A stretch of DNA of 58,096 nt. Source: Bacillus sp. CHD6a. Lineage in GTDB: Bacteria; Bacillota; Bacilli; Bacillales; Bacillaceae_I. Positions 43,351 to 50,593 of this stretch are shown piece by piece (the stretch's first letter is position 1; every line of letters starts with the position of its first letter). Below the pieces are notes generated by a model, which worked only from the letters and a program-made list of their open reading frames with translations, made no database searches and had not been told where the DNA came from. Where the stretch lies: positions 1 to 58,096 of the forward strand of contig NZ_LBMD01000027.1 of NCBI RefSeq assembly GCF_001293645.1, read 5' to 3'. The position numbers were made by a program, and so were the translations under genes.

Positions 43351-44172
43351 ATGAACAACTTTAAGAATGACGATAAAATTATCTTACAGCAGAAAATCAT
43401 TCATTTAGGTGCAGAAGTAAAGCGCCTTACTGCAGATGTAGAAAGGCTTAATAGTAAGTCTCTCTTGAAAAATATAGAAAAGCAAAAAAATGAATATGAA
43501 GAGAAAATCAATAAGCTTACAAAGCAACTTGCTTTTTTGGAGGAAGAAGGAAACGAAAGGCTCACCAAGCTTCAAAAGGAAGTGGCGCAATATAAGGGAG
43601 AGCTTGCTAAGCAAAAAGAAGATCACCAGGGAAAATTGATGACCATTAGCAATGAAATGCATCAACTTAAGTACCAATGTGAATCAGAACGAACAGCTCA
43701 TCTAAAAGCAATAGAGAAAAATGAGGAGCTTACAGAAGAGCTGGAGGATTTGAAAAGAGAACTTGAGAAACAAAGTACCATAAATTTGGATCTTGAGAAA
43801 GAATACGAAATGGTCAAGGAAACGGTCAAGGGATTGCTGGTGAAAATAGAAAGCTCGAGTCAAGCGCATGAAGGATATCAAAGAATTGCAGAAATTAATG
43901 ACCAGCTCGAAGCGGAGAATCAATCCTTTCGCAAGCTGGTTGGCGAATTAGAAGAGGAAGTCAAATCATTGCACGATGAGAACTCTCTCCTAACAGATGA
44001 CTTGAAAAAACTGAACGAGTGTGTGGTAGTACTGGAGAAGAAGGGGGATCAAGTCATTCACGAATCCACCAAGGTTTCTAGTTTAGAAAAGAAGAAATCT
44101 TCTCAACATGCTCAAGCCACTGATCCGAGAATTCAATCTTGGTTCTATAATAATGTGAAAAAAAACACATAA
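43351..44172 (+). CDS. long coiled-coil protein
   Basis: 273 residues from ATG 43351 (GGGAGGG upstream). Residues 5-235 are heptad-rich with Leu, Lys and Glu (QQKIIHLGAEVKRLTADVER to LTDDLKKLNECVVVLEKKGD). A Ser/Lys linker precedes a conserved-looking end, DPRIQSWFYNNVKKNT. No membrane segment. A likely scaffold in the coat or exosporium, by analogy with other coiled-coil coat proteins, but low complexity prevents any family call. Confidence 0.65.
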   Translation: MNNFKNDDKIILQQKIIHLGAEVKRLTADVERLNSKSLLKNIEKQKNEYEEKINKLTKQLAFLEEEGNERLTKLQKEVAQYKGELAKQKEDHQGKLMTISNEMHQLKYQCESERTAHLKAIEKNEELTEELEDLKRELEKQSTINLDLEKEYEMVKETVKGLLVKIESSSQAHEGYQRIAEINDQLEAENQSFRKLVGELEEEVKSLHDENSLLTDDLKKLNECVVVLEKKGDQVIHESTKVSSLEKKKSSQHAQATDPRIQSWFYNNVKKNT

Positions 44173-44201
44173 GCCTATATGAGTGATGATAGATGCGGAA
44201 A

Positions 44202-44228
44202 ACCTTTTTGTCGAAAACGCATAAGATA
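44202..44228 (+). promoter_or_regulatory. sigma-K-type promoter of the 50-residue gene
   Basis: AC at 44202-44203, 16 bases, CATAAGATA at 44220-44228; exact match, 36 bases before the start codon. Confidence 0.65.
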
Positions 44229-44264
44229 AAGTATCTTATACTACGAACAAATTGGAGGTTGCAT

Positions 44265-44417
44265 ATGAACTACTATCATTATTCAGGCCAACCAAAACCT
44301 ACATCTGGTCAGATGAAAGTGATTTCTTCGAGTAATCATTCCTCTTCATCAAACAAGAAAAAGAAATCCTCCGGTTGTGGTTGCGGTAAAAAAGCAAAAG
44401 TTATCCAAGAAGATTAA
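44265..44417 (+). CDS. 50-residue Ser/Lys-rich protein with GCGCG motif, putative spore protein
   Basis: MNYYHYSGQPKPTSGQMKVI, a Ser run, a Lys cluster, then SSGCGCGKKAKVIQED. GGAGG six bases before the ATG. The Tyr-rich start and Ser/Lys/Cys tail are typical of cross-linked small coat proteins. Its stop is followed by the hairpin that covers the yjcA ribosome site. No family recognised. Confidence 0.6.
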   Translation: MNYYHYSGQPKPTSGQMKVISSSNHSSSSNKKKKSSGCGCGKKAKVIQED

Positions 44418-44430
44418 CATCATTACTACT

Positions 44431-44478
44431 AATTCCCTTTTTCATACATATCATCAATATGAAAGGGGGAATTTTTTT
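44431..44478 (+). terminator. terminator/attenuator hairpin covering the yjcA ribosome site
   Basis: AATTCCCTTTTTCATA (44431-44446) pairs with TATGAAAGGGGGAATT (44458-44473), 16 bp with two G-T wobbles, followed by seven T residues. The right arm contains AAAGGGGG, the only ribosome site for yjcA, and the T-run ends in its TTG start. Confidence 0.75.
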
Positions 44479-44830
44479 GCTTGAAAGCTGGTTTTGGTTT
44501 CTTCTGCTTGGACTTGCCAGTTTCCGAATCACAAGGCTCCTTGTATTGGATAAGATTGCAGGTTTTATCCGCAAACCTTTTATGGAAGAAATGGAGGAGA
44601 AGAATGATAAAGGAGAAATAGAGGAATATATCATTATTAAAGGAAAAGGGCTAAGACGCTGGATGGGAGAACTGCTCAGCTGTTACTGGTGTACCGGTGT
44701 TTGGGTAACCACGGGTTTATTTCTTTTGATCACGTTTTATCCTCTCCTTGGAAAGCCGGTACTGATTATATTTGCTGCAGCTGGTGTGGCAGGGATTCTA
44801 GAAAGTATCGTGGCAAGAATCATTGATTAA
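44477..44830 (+). CDS. yjcA: sporulation protein YjcA (DUF1360)
   Basis: 117 residues from TTG 44477. MLESWFWFLLLGLASFRITR and the DUF1360 hallmark ELLSCYWCTGVWVTTGLFLL near 70 are clear. Two to three membrane segments, with Cys pairs facing one side. In B. subtilis yjcA is a sigma-K-dependent sporulation gene just past the cotVWXYZ cluster. It therefore marks the right-hand end of the replaced coat region. Translation may be limited by the hairpin over its ribosome site. Confidence 0.88.
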   Translation: MLESWFWFLLLGLASFRITRLLVLDKIAGFIRKPFMEEMEEKNDKGEIEEYIIIKGKGLRRWMGELLSCYWCTGVWVTTGLFLLITFYPLLGKPVLIIFAAAGVAGILESIVARIID

Positions 44831-44864
44831 AAGTGGCTCTCCTTATGGAGGGCCTTTTTAAGTG
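44831..44864 (+). terminator. yjcA terminator
   Basis: GGCTCTCC and GGAGGGCC pair around TTAT, followed by TTTTTAA. Confidence 0.85.
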
Positions 44865-44940
44865 GAGTTTTCGATACATAATTTTGATGACAGATATAAA
44901 TATTAAGAGATAGAGTATGCATGCAGAATGAGGTGAAGAA

Positions 44941-45393
44941 ATGAAAACGAAGGCGATTGTGATTTTACTGAGTGTGTCAGTTGGCCTGTTGGGTGCCTGC
45001 GGGCAAGGGGAGGTCAAAGAAAGAGTAGAGGATACTGTCATGAGGACTTCTAACGCACAAAAGGAGAAATCAGACAAAGAACAACGGGCTGAAGAGATTG
45101 CCAAGGACTTTAAAGAAGTCAAAGGTGCTGTGGCTTACGACACGGAAGATGAGTTGGTGGTTGCATTTCATGTGACACAGTACAAAAAGTTTTTCACGGA
45201 GAAAATTGAAAAAAAGGTGAAAAAAGCGCTGGAAAAAGAGTTTCCAAATGATAACGTGGTCGTATCCCACGATTTAAAGATTCGCCTTGAAATTGAAAGG
45301 CTTAGAAGAGATGTCGAGCAGAAGCAGATCTCGGAAAAAGAACTGGAAAAGCGCATAGAAAAAATGAAGACTTTACGTGAAGAACAAGCATAG
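44941..45393 (+). CDS. YhcN/YlaJ-type sporulation lipoprotein
   Basis: 150 residues. The lipoprotein signal is MKTKAIVILLSVSVGLLGAC with lipobox LGAC and Cys20. The rest fits the YhcN/YlaJ family: DKEQRAEEIAKDFKEVKGAV, VAFHVTQYKKFFTEKIEKKV and HDLKIRLEIERLRRDVEQK, helical and basic/acidic. Such lipoproteins sit in the spore inner membrane and a copy starts the spoVA2mob operon. The spoVAC gene follows after 13 bases. Expression in the forespore (sigma-G) is expected, but I cannot find a clean sigma-G promoter. Confidence 0.82.
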   Translation: MKTKAIVILLSVSVGLLGACGQGEVKERVEDTVMRTSNAQKEKSDKEQRAEEIAKDFKEVKGAVAYDTEDELVVAFHVTQYKKFFTEKIEKKVKKALEKEFPNDNVVVSHDLKIRLEIERLRRDVEQKQISEKELEKRIEKMKTLREEQA

Positions 45394-45406
45394 GAGGTGT
45401 CATTAG

Positions 45407-45883
45407 ATGAGTAATAATGATAAGCAGCTTACACCACAACAAAAAACCTATCAGAAATTAGAACAAACCTTGGAGACAAAGCGTCCGGTATGGAAGAATT
45501 GCATCATTGCTTTTTTGGTTGGTGGTCTCTTTTGTATTGTGGGACAGGCCATTCAATTGATGTACATATACTTTTTTAATTTTACGGAAGTAACCGCAGG
45601 GAACCCTACCGTTGCTACGATGATATTTATTTCCATGTTACTCACTGGGTTTGGTGTATATGACCGAATTGCGCAGTTTGCAGGGGCAGGAAGCGCAGTT
45701 CCTGTAACTGGGTTTGGAAATGCGGTTATTTCTGCATGTATTGAACATAAGACAGAGGGGTACGTGCTTGGGGTAGGATCCAATATGTTTAAACTGGCAG
45801 GGTCTGTTATTTTATTCGGCGTATTCTCGGCCTTTGTCGTCGCATTGGTGAAGACAATTGTGGTCTCGATAGGAGGATTTTAA
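45407..45883 (+). CDS. spoVAC: stage V sporulation protein AC
   Basis: 158 residues, with several membrane segments. NNDKQLTPQQKTYQKLEQTL at the start; FLVGGLFCIVGQAIQLMYIY near 40 and AGAGSAVPVTGFGNAVISACIEHKTEGYVLGVGSNMFKLAG near 92 are the SpoVAC core. SpoVAC forms a mechanosensitive channel for release of Ca-dipicolinate during germination. The stop overlaps the spoVAD start (TAATG). The sequence is the 2mob-type pairing, since the next genes are AD, AEb and DUF1657/DUF421, not AB, AEa and AF. Confidence 0.93.
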   Translation: MSNNDKQLTPQQKTYQKLEQTLETKRPVWKNCIIAFLVGGLFCIVGQAIQLMYIYFFNFTEVTAGNPTVATMIFISMLLTGFGVYDRIAQFAGAGSAVPVTGFGNAVISACIEHKTEGYVLGVGSNMFKLAGSVILFGVFSAFVVALVKTIVVSIGGF

Positions 45884-46896
45884 TGCTACAGGGAAAACAA
45901 TCGTGGATTTTTGCAAATAAGCCTGTCATCACCTCCAGTGCAGCCATTGGCGGTCCCTTTGAAGCGAATGGTTTGCTTGCTAATGACTTTGATCTGCTTC
46001 ATAAGGACTTATGGCTAGAACAGGATAGTTATGAAAAAGCGCACCGTGTTTTGCTGGAGGAAGCATGTGAGACTGCACTTAAAAAGGCAAGTTTGGAACT
46101 GTCTGATGTTCAATTTTTACTTGCAGGAGATCTAATTAATCAGATGACGCCTTCCAATTTTGCTGCAGAAGCGTTGGAAGTGCCGTATCTTGGAGTGTTC
46201 GGTGCGTGCTCTACATCAATGGAAGGGCTGGCTTTAGCTAGCTTCCTGGTGAACTATGGTGGAGCAAAATACTGTTTGACAGGTGCTTCGAGCCACAATG
46301 CTGCTGTAGAGAAGCAGTTTCGTTATCCAACGGAATATGGCGGTCAGAAACCGCCGACAGCACAGTGGACCGTTACAGGAGCAGGAATAGGACTTGTGAG
46401 CAATACTGGCACAGGGCCGCGGGTTACTTCCGCAACGATTGGAAAAGTTATTAACATGGGGCTTAAAGATCCATTTAATATGGGAGGCGCAATGGCTCCT
46501 GCTGCTGTGGATACAATAGAGGCGCATTTTAAAGATACAGGTAGGAATCCTTCTTATTATGATTTAATTGCAACAGGTGACCTTGGCGAAATTGGCCGAA
46601 AGATATCTCTGGAGCTGTTAAAGGAGAAAGGGTTGCAGATTCGTGACGAACAGTATCAGGATTGTGGTTTGATGATTTATGATAAGGGTCAGCCGGTACT
46701 TGCCGGAGGAAGTGGTGCGGGTTGTTCAGCAGTGGTTTTATATGGACATCTGTTAAATGAGATGAAAAAAGGAACATACAAGCGGATTTTGCTCGTAGCT
46801 ACCGGAGCATTGTTATCTCCTGTTTCTTTTCAACAAAAGGAATCGATACCATGTATAGCCCATGCAGTGTCCATTGAGATGGGGGGTGTCAGCTGA
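45883..46896 (+). CDS. spoVAD: stage V sporulation protein AD
   Basis: 337 residues, a thiolase-fold protein: SAAIGGPFEANG, LLAGDLINQMTPSNFAAEAL near 85, VFGACSTSMEGLALASFLVN (Cys near 108), HNAAVEKQFRYPTEYGGQKP and GGSGAGCSAVVLYGHLLNEM. SpoVAD binds dipicolinic acid and helps import it into the forespore. Coupled to spoVAC (TAATG) and spoVAEb (TGATG). Confidence 0.95.
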   Translation: MLQGKQSWIFANKPVITSSAAIGGPFEANGLLANDFDLLHKDLWLEQDSYEKAHRVLLEEACETALKKASLELSDVQFLLAGDLINQMTPSNFAAEALEVPYLGVFGACSTSMEGLALASFLVNYGGAKYCLTGASSHNAAVEKQFRYPTEYGGQKPPTAQWTVTGAGIGLVSNTGTGPRVTSATIGKVINMGLKDPFNMGGAMAPAAVDTIEAHFKDTGRNPSYYDLIATGDLGEIGRKISLELLKEKGLQIRDEQYQDCGLMIYDKGQPVLAGGSGAGCSAVVLYGHLLNEMKKGTYKRILLVATGALLSPVSFQQKESIPCIAHAVSIEMGGVS

Positions 46897-47252
46897 TGTT
46901 GTTATCTTTCTTTTGGGCATTTGTTGTAGGGGGATTAATCTGTGTGATTGGGCAGATTATGTTTGATGTATGTAAACTAACTCCTGCCCACACGTTAAGT
47001 GCATTGGTGGTTGCAGGTGCTGTATTGGATGGAGTGGGGCTGTATGAGCCTTTAATAGCCTTTGCAGGAGCAGGTGCGACGGTACCGATCACAAGCTTTG
47101 GTAATGCTCTAGTGCATGGTGCTTTAGAAGAGGCAAAAAATCATGGTCTAGTGGGTGTGTTGACAGGGATGTTTCAAGTGACAAGTTCTGGTATTTCGGC
47201 AGCAATTGTGTTCGGTTTTATCGGTGCACTCTTATTTAAACCGAAAGGGTAA
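46896..47252 (+). CDS. spoVAEB: stage V sporulation protein AEb
   Basis: 118 residues with three to four membrane segments: FFWAFVVGGLICVIGQIMFD, FAGAGATVPITSFGNALVHGALEEAK near 60 and VTSSGISAAIVFGFIGALLF. It is paralogous to SpoVAC in its AGAGATVPITSFGNA track. With AC and AD it makes the minimal dipicolinate channel set. Start overlaps the spoVAD stop by a base pair (TGATG). Confidence 0.93.
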   Translation: MLLSFFWAFVVGGLICVIGQIMFDVCKLTPAHTLSALVVAGAVLDGVGLYEPLIAFAGAGATVPITSFGNALVHGALEEAKNHGLVGVLTGMFQVTSSGISAAIVFGFIGALLFKPKG

Positions 47253-47268
47253 GGAGGAATGGTTTGCG

Positions 47269-47445
47269 GTGGATGAAAAAATGATGCTTTCCTATAACCG
47301 GGCAAGTTTGAAGATGATAAGAAACAATCTTCACGTCTATGCGATGGAAGCAAGTGACCCGAACGCTCAAAACACCTATCACGAATCCATGATGAAAATA
47401 GACGACCTCCTTGCTAACATTGACTTGAAGCTTAAAGAAATATAA
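47269..47445 (+). CDS. DUF1657 small protein of the spoVA2mob-type operon
   Basis: 58 residues from GTG 47269 (AAGGAGG about eleven bases before). The sequence YNRASLKMIRNNLHVYAMEA and KIDDLLANIDLKLKEI is a DUF1657 helix pair. In spoVA2mob operons a DUF1657 gene follows spoVAEb, which fits this position 16 bases after it. Function unknown; a partner to the DUF1657 tail of the next protein is possible. Confidence 0.8.
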   Translation: MDEKMMLSYNRASLKMIRNNLHVYAMEASDPNAQNTYHESMMKIDDLLANIDLKLKEI

Positions 47446-47478
47446 TGAAAACAGTCTTGTGAGTGAGGGGTGTATGTA

Positions 47479-48339
47479 GTGCCGCAGTGGTTAGAGATAG
47501 TTGTCAGGTCTTTTACAATTATTATTGGGCTGTTTATGATTACGAAGCTTTTGGGGAAAAAGCAGCTGTCAAAGCTGTCTTTTTTTGAGTATATTGTAGG
47601 AATTACAGTGGGTGACATTGCAGGTACATTGTCGATGGATAGGGATCTAAATTTAACGAACGGTGTGACAAGTATTTTGGTCTGGTCTCTTTTCCCGCTT
47701 GTGACCTCACAAATCTCTCTTCGCAATAAGAAGTTTCGAGATTTTGTGGAAGGAAATGCGACAGTATTTGTCCGGGATGGCAAGATCCTCGAACATAATC
47801 TAAAGAAAGAAAAGTACACCATTGATGAGTTTCTGGAGCAATTGCGGAAGAAAGATATTTTTTCTGTGGATGACATCGAGTTCGCTACACTTGAGTCAAA
47901 TGGTGATTTAAGTGTGCTTTTGAAAAAAGAAAAGCAACCTGCTACATACGGAGATATCCATCTTGATGCTCCAAATCAGATAGAGCCTCAAACGGTGATA
48001 ATGGACGGGGAGATCTTAGATGAGCCCCTTGCTCAAATTGGATTAAACAGGGCTTGGCTGGATGCACAACTCGAAAAGCGGAATGTTCTGCTAGATAATG
48101 TGTTTCTCGCTCAAGTGAACGCTTGGGGAGAAATGAACGTAGACTTATATAATGATCATATTAAAGCTATGCCGATGAAAGAAAAAATGCTGACATTTGT
48201 AACGCTTGATAAATGTTCATCAGATTTTTCGTTCCTAAGTGTTACTGCCAGCAGAGAAGAAAATAAAGCTTTTTATACCAACGCTACTTCAAGCCTAGAA
48301 GAGCTTAGCCGGAAGCTGCGCCCATTATTAAAGGGTTAA
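47479..48339 (+). CDS. DUF421-DUF1657 fusion, '2Duf'-type spore membrane protein
   Basis: About 286 residues. N-terminal three membrane segments (IVVRSFTIIIGLFMITKLLG, SFFEYIVGITVGDIAGTLSM), then the DUF421/YetF cytosolic pair (KNKKFRDFVEGNATVFVRDG region; IDEFLEQLRKKDIFSVDDIEFA; VIMDGEILDEPLAQIGL), and a C-terminal helix (NKAFYTNATSSLEELSRKLR) like DUF1657. The 2Duf protein of the spoVA2mob operon raises spore wet-heat resistance, apparently by ordering the inner membrane. Start GTG 47479 after GAGGGG is preferred over GTG 47470. Confidence 0.82.
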   Translation: MPQWLEIVVRSFTIIIGLFMITKLLGKKQLSKLSFFEYIVGITVGDIAGTLSMDRDLNLTNGVTSILVWSLFPLVTSQISLRNKKFRDFVEGNATVFVRDGKILEHNLKKEKYTIDEFLEQLRKKDIFSVDDIEFATLESNGDLSVLLKKEKQPATYGDIHLDAPNQIEPQTVIMDGEILDEPLAQIGLNRAWLDAQLEKRNVLLDNVFLAQVNAWGEMNVDLYNDHIKAMPMKEKMLTFVTLDKCSSDFSFLSVTASREENKAFYTNATSSLEELSRKLRPLLKG

Positions 48340-48386
48340 GCTACCGGCTGTTTTTTTGATCATATACTAGTTTGAGGTGAAATGTC

Positions 48387-48626
48387 ATGAGTGAATTTGA
48401 TTTTGGAGATGAACATTTAAAGTTTCTTTTTGAACGTTGGAAGGTGGATGAAGGAATCACTGAGGCTGGCAAACAGGCAAAAATAAATATTAGTACTGCA
48501 GATGAAGGATTCATGTATGTGCAGCAGCTAGAAGCCAGGATGAATAAATACATTGGGAATTTAGAGCGGTGGATGGAAGGGAAAGCGAGTACTGTTGATG
48601 TGGATTTTGAAGATGAAGAAGAGTAA
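48387..48626 (+). CDS. 79-residue acidic protein, unknown
   Basis: MSEFDFGDEHLKFLFERWKV, ISTADEGFMYVQQLEARMNK and an acidic end DVDFEDEEE. GAGGTG seven bases before the ATG; codon use like its neighbours. Helical, soluble. It follows the 2Duf gene by 47 bases and precedes a weak terminator, so it may be the last gene of the spoVA-type operon. No family recognised. Confidence 0.65.
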   Translation: MSEFDFGDEHLKFLFERWKVDEGITEAGKQAKINISTADEGFMYVQQLEARMNKYIGNLERWMEGKASTVDVDFEDEEE

Positions 48627-48642
48627 GTTTTGTTTCTTGGTT

Positions 48643-48669
48643 GCGGAGGGAGATCCCTTCGTTTTTTTG
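48643..48669 (+). terminator. terminator after the spoVA-type operon
   Basis: CGGAGGGA and TCCCTTCG form a short stem followed by TTTTTTT. Small but T-rich. Confidence 0.6.
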
Positions 48670-48944
48670 TTTTATGTGAAAGTCGTAGAAGGTTTTCTTA
48701 AAAAGGTAGAAGATGACGTGCGTAAGGTTGAAGCTACAAGGTAAACGGTAGAACGGAAGCCGGGAAATGTAGAAGATCAAAAACAACATGTCAAAATTAA
48801 TTTTATTGTACTTTACCAGTACTCTATAATCCCATTCATTTAAAAAAAATCCGTAAAACTGCATATTGCCCGTAAAAGCGCCCAAACCGTTTTTCGAAAA
48901 GTACATATAGTAATAGGGAATCTTCATTAAGGAGGTGCGAGATT
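48670..48944. other. 275-base intergenic stretch
   Basis: It holds GTAGAA repeated four times at irregular spacing (48680-48775), a two-copy GCCCGTAAAA motif near 48850-48882 related to the repeat at 23.45 kb, and the sigma-K promoter of the YjcZ-type gene. No gene seen. Confidence 0.5.
48886..48912 (+). promoter_or_regulatory. sigma-K-type promoter of the YjcZ-family gene
   Basis: AC at 48886-48887, 16 bases, CATATAGTA at 48904-48912: exact match. The AAGGAGG ribosome site follows at about 48930. Confidence 0.7.
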
Positions 48945-49085
48945 ATGGGTTACTATGGAGGCTATCCTTATGGTGTAGGTGGCGCTGGCTACGGTTACGG
49001 TTGTGGCTACCAAGGCGGCACATTCGTGCTAATCGTTGTTCTATTCATTCTTTTGATCATCGTTGGTGCATCTAAATTCTATTAA
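48945..49085 (+). CDS. YjcZ-family sporulation mini-protein
   Basis: 46 residues: a Gly/Tyr-rich head ([20 protein letters not shown]) and one membrane span ending in a basic-aromatic tail ([16 protein letters not shown]). This is the YjcZ family of tiny Bacillus sporulation proteins. AAGGAGG upstream and the sigma-K promoter support it strongly. In B. subtilis yjcZ lies beside spoVIF, as here. Precise role unknown. Confidence 0.9.
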   Translation: MGYYGGYPYGVGGAGYGYGCGYQGGTFVLIVVLFILLIIVGASKFY

Positions 49086-49107
49086 TAATTAATTAGTGGG
49101 AATAAGG

Positions 49108-49140
49108 AAAGTACGGGACGTGTCCCCGTGCTTTTCTGTT
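49108..49140 (+). terminator. terminator of the YjcZ-family gene
   Basis: AAGTACGGG and CCCCGTGCTT pair with one wobble, followed by TTCTGTTT. Moderate. Confidence 0.65.
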
Positions 49141-49235
49141 TCATCCACCTACGCAGTAGTGAGTGATGAATTATTAGAGGCACACCAATAGGCTCTCTCA
49201 CATACAATGTGATATATCCGAGAGGAGGATGTTTG

Positions 49236-49496
49236 GTGGATAATAACATTTTTAAAGGCATTGAGAAGAAAACGGGCGTAAGCATGAAGGACGTATTTGA
49301 GCTTGCTAATTCGATGCAAAATGCAAATTTCAAAGACGAGCAGACGGTGCGTAATTTAGTGTCTCGTGTAGCGACGTTGGCGAATAAGAAGGTACCTAAG
49401 GAATTGGAAGATAAGATTGTTAATACATTGGTTAATGGGAATAAGCCGGTTGATATGGGGACTATTTCGAAGATGTTGAATGAGAAGAAGAAGTAA
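49236..49496 (+). CDS. spoVIF: stage VI sporulation protein F
   Basis: 86 residues from GTG 49236, seven bases after AGAGGAGG (an open frame to 49209 lacks a site). MDNNIFKGIEKKTGVSMKDV, LVSRVATLANKKVPKELEDK and GTISKMLNEKKK agree with SpoVIF (YjcC, 88 residues). SpoVIF protects and promotes GerE action in late coat assembly. It is sigma-K dependent in B. subtilis; CATACAATG upstream (about 49201) is a near match. Confidence 0.93.
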   Translation: MDNNIFKGIEKKTGVSMKDVFELANSMQNANFKDEQTVRNLVSRVATLANKKVPKELEDKIVNTLVNGNKPVDMGTISKMLNEKKK

Positions 49497-49498
49497 AA

Positions 49499-49548
49499 AA
49501 ACATCTGCCTACCACGTTTGAAGTGGATCTGGCAGATGTTTTTTGTTT
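49499..49548 (+). terminator. spoVIF terminator
   Basis: AAACATCTGCC and GGCAGATGTTT are perfect inverse complements, with an inner CCAC/GTGG pair, followed by TTTTG. Confidence 0.9.
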
Positions 49549-49633
49549 CTTGAAAATTGCTGTTGAGTTTACTCCAGGCCATGAGGGCCACTGCATTAAA
49601 GTTTTTGAATTTAGATGTATCGTTTTAGACACC

Positions 49634-49761
49634 GCTGGTGATTTCCGCAAAAGGCTGCGCTTTCCTAGGGGCGCTGCTGGAGCCTCCTCGGCTACGCCTG
49701 CGGGGTCTCCAGCTAGCGCTATTTCCCTCAGGAGTCTTCGCCTTTTGCTCCAATCACCAGC
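49634..49761 (+). repeat. dispersed palindromic element (128 bp) heading a tandem array
   Basis: Arms GCTGGTGATT (49634-49643) and AATCACCAGC (49752-49761) are perfect inverse complements, as are inner arms GCAAAAGGC and GCCTTTTGC. Also GCTGGAG and CTCCAGC pair in the interior. Confidence 0.85.
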
Positions 49762-50567
49762 TAGGAATCGTAAAAAATTTTAGGTTATCAGTTTTAAGTG
49801 GCCTCGTTAAGCATGTAGGGTCTCCACCTAGCGCTATTTCCCTCAGGAGTCTTCGCCTTTTGCTCCAATCACCAGCTAGGAATCGTAAAAAATTTTAGGT
49901 TATCAGTTTTAAGTGGCCTCGTTAAGCATGTAGGGTCTCCACCTAGCGCTATTTCCCTCAGGAGTCTTCGCCTTTTGCTCCAATCACCAGCTAGGAATCG
50001 TAAAAAATTTTAGGTTATCAGTTTTAAGTGGCCTCGTTAAGCATGTAGGGTCTCCACCTAGCGCTATTTCCCTCAGGAGTCTTCGCCTTTTGCTCCAATC
50101 ACCAGCTAGGAATCGTAAAAAATTTTAGGTTATCAGTTTTAAGTGGCCTCGTTAAGCATGTAGGGTCTCCACCTAGCGCTATTTCCCTCAGGAGTCTTCG
50201 CCTTTTGCTCCAATCACCAGCTAGGAATCGTAAAAAATTTTAGGTTATCAGTTTTAAGTGGCCTCGTTAAGCATGTAGGGTCTCCACCTAGCGCTATTTC
50301 CCTCAGGAGTCTTCGCCTTTTGCTCCAATCACCAGCTAGGAATCGTAAAAAATTTTAGGTTATCAGTTTTAAGTGGCCTCGTTAAGCATGTAGGGTCTCC
50401 ACCTAGCGCTATTTCCCTCAGGAGTCTTCGCCTTTTGCTCCAATCACCAGCTAGGAATCGTAAAAAATTTTAGGTTATCAGTTTTAAGTGGCCTCGCTAC
50501 GCATGTTGGGTCTCAAGCTACAGCTGTCTCCCTCAGGAGTCTTCGCCTTTTGATTCAAATCACCAGC
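49762..50567 (+). repeat. 115-bp tandem array, 7 units (6 near-identical)
   Basis: CCAGCTAGGAATCG ends recur at 49757, 49872, 49987, 50102, 50217, 50332 and 50447, exactly 115 bases apart; a last diverged unit ends at 50567. I see no difference among the first six units. Each is a spacer (TAGGAATCGTAAAAAATTTT...) plus the right half of the palindromic element. Recent expansion is implied. No gene inside. Confidence 0.93.
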
Positions 50568-50593
50568 TAGAAAAAACATGACCTAATGAAAAT

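Noticed and set aside
48670-48780. Short GTG frame with repeated GTAGAA words
   Set aside because: Only 22 codons, no ribosome site, and the repetition is irregular. Probably chance or a decayed coding scrap.
49523-49898. Plus-strand ORFs across the 115-bp array
   Set aside because: Same repeat-derived words as in the 18.5-19 kb zone; they begin inside spoVIF terminator DNA and lack ribosome sites.
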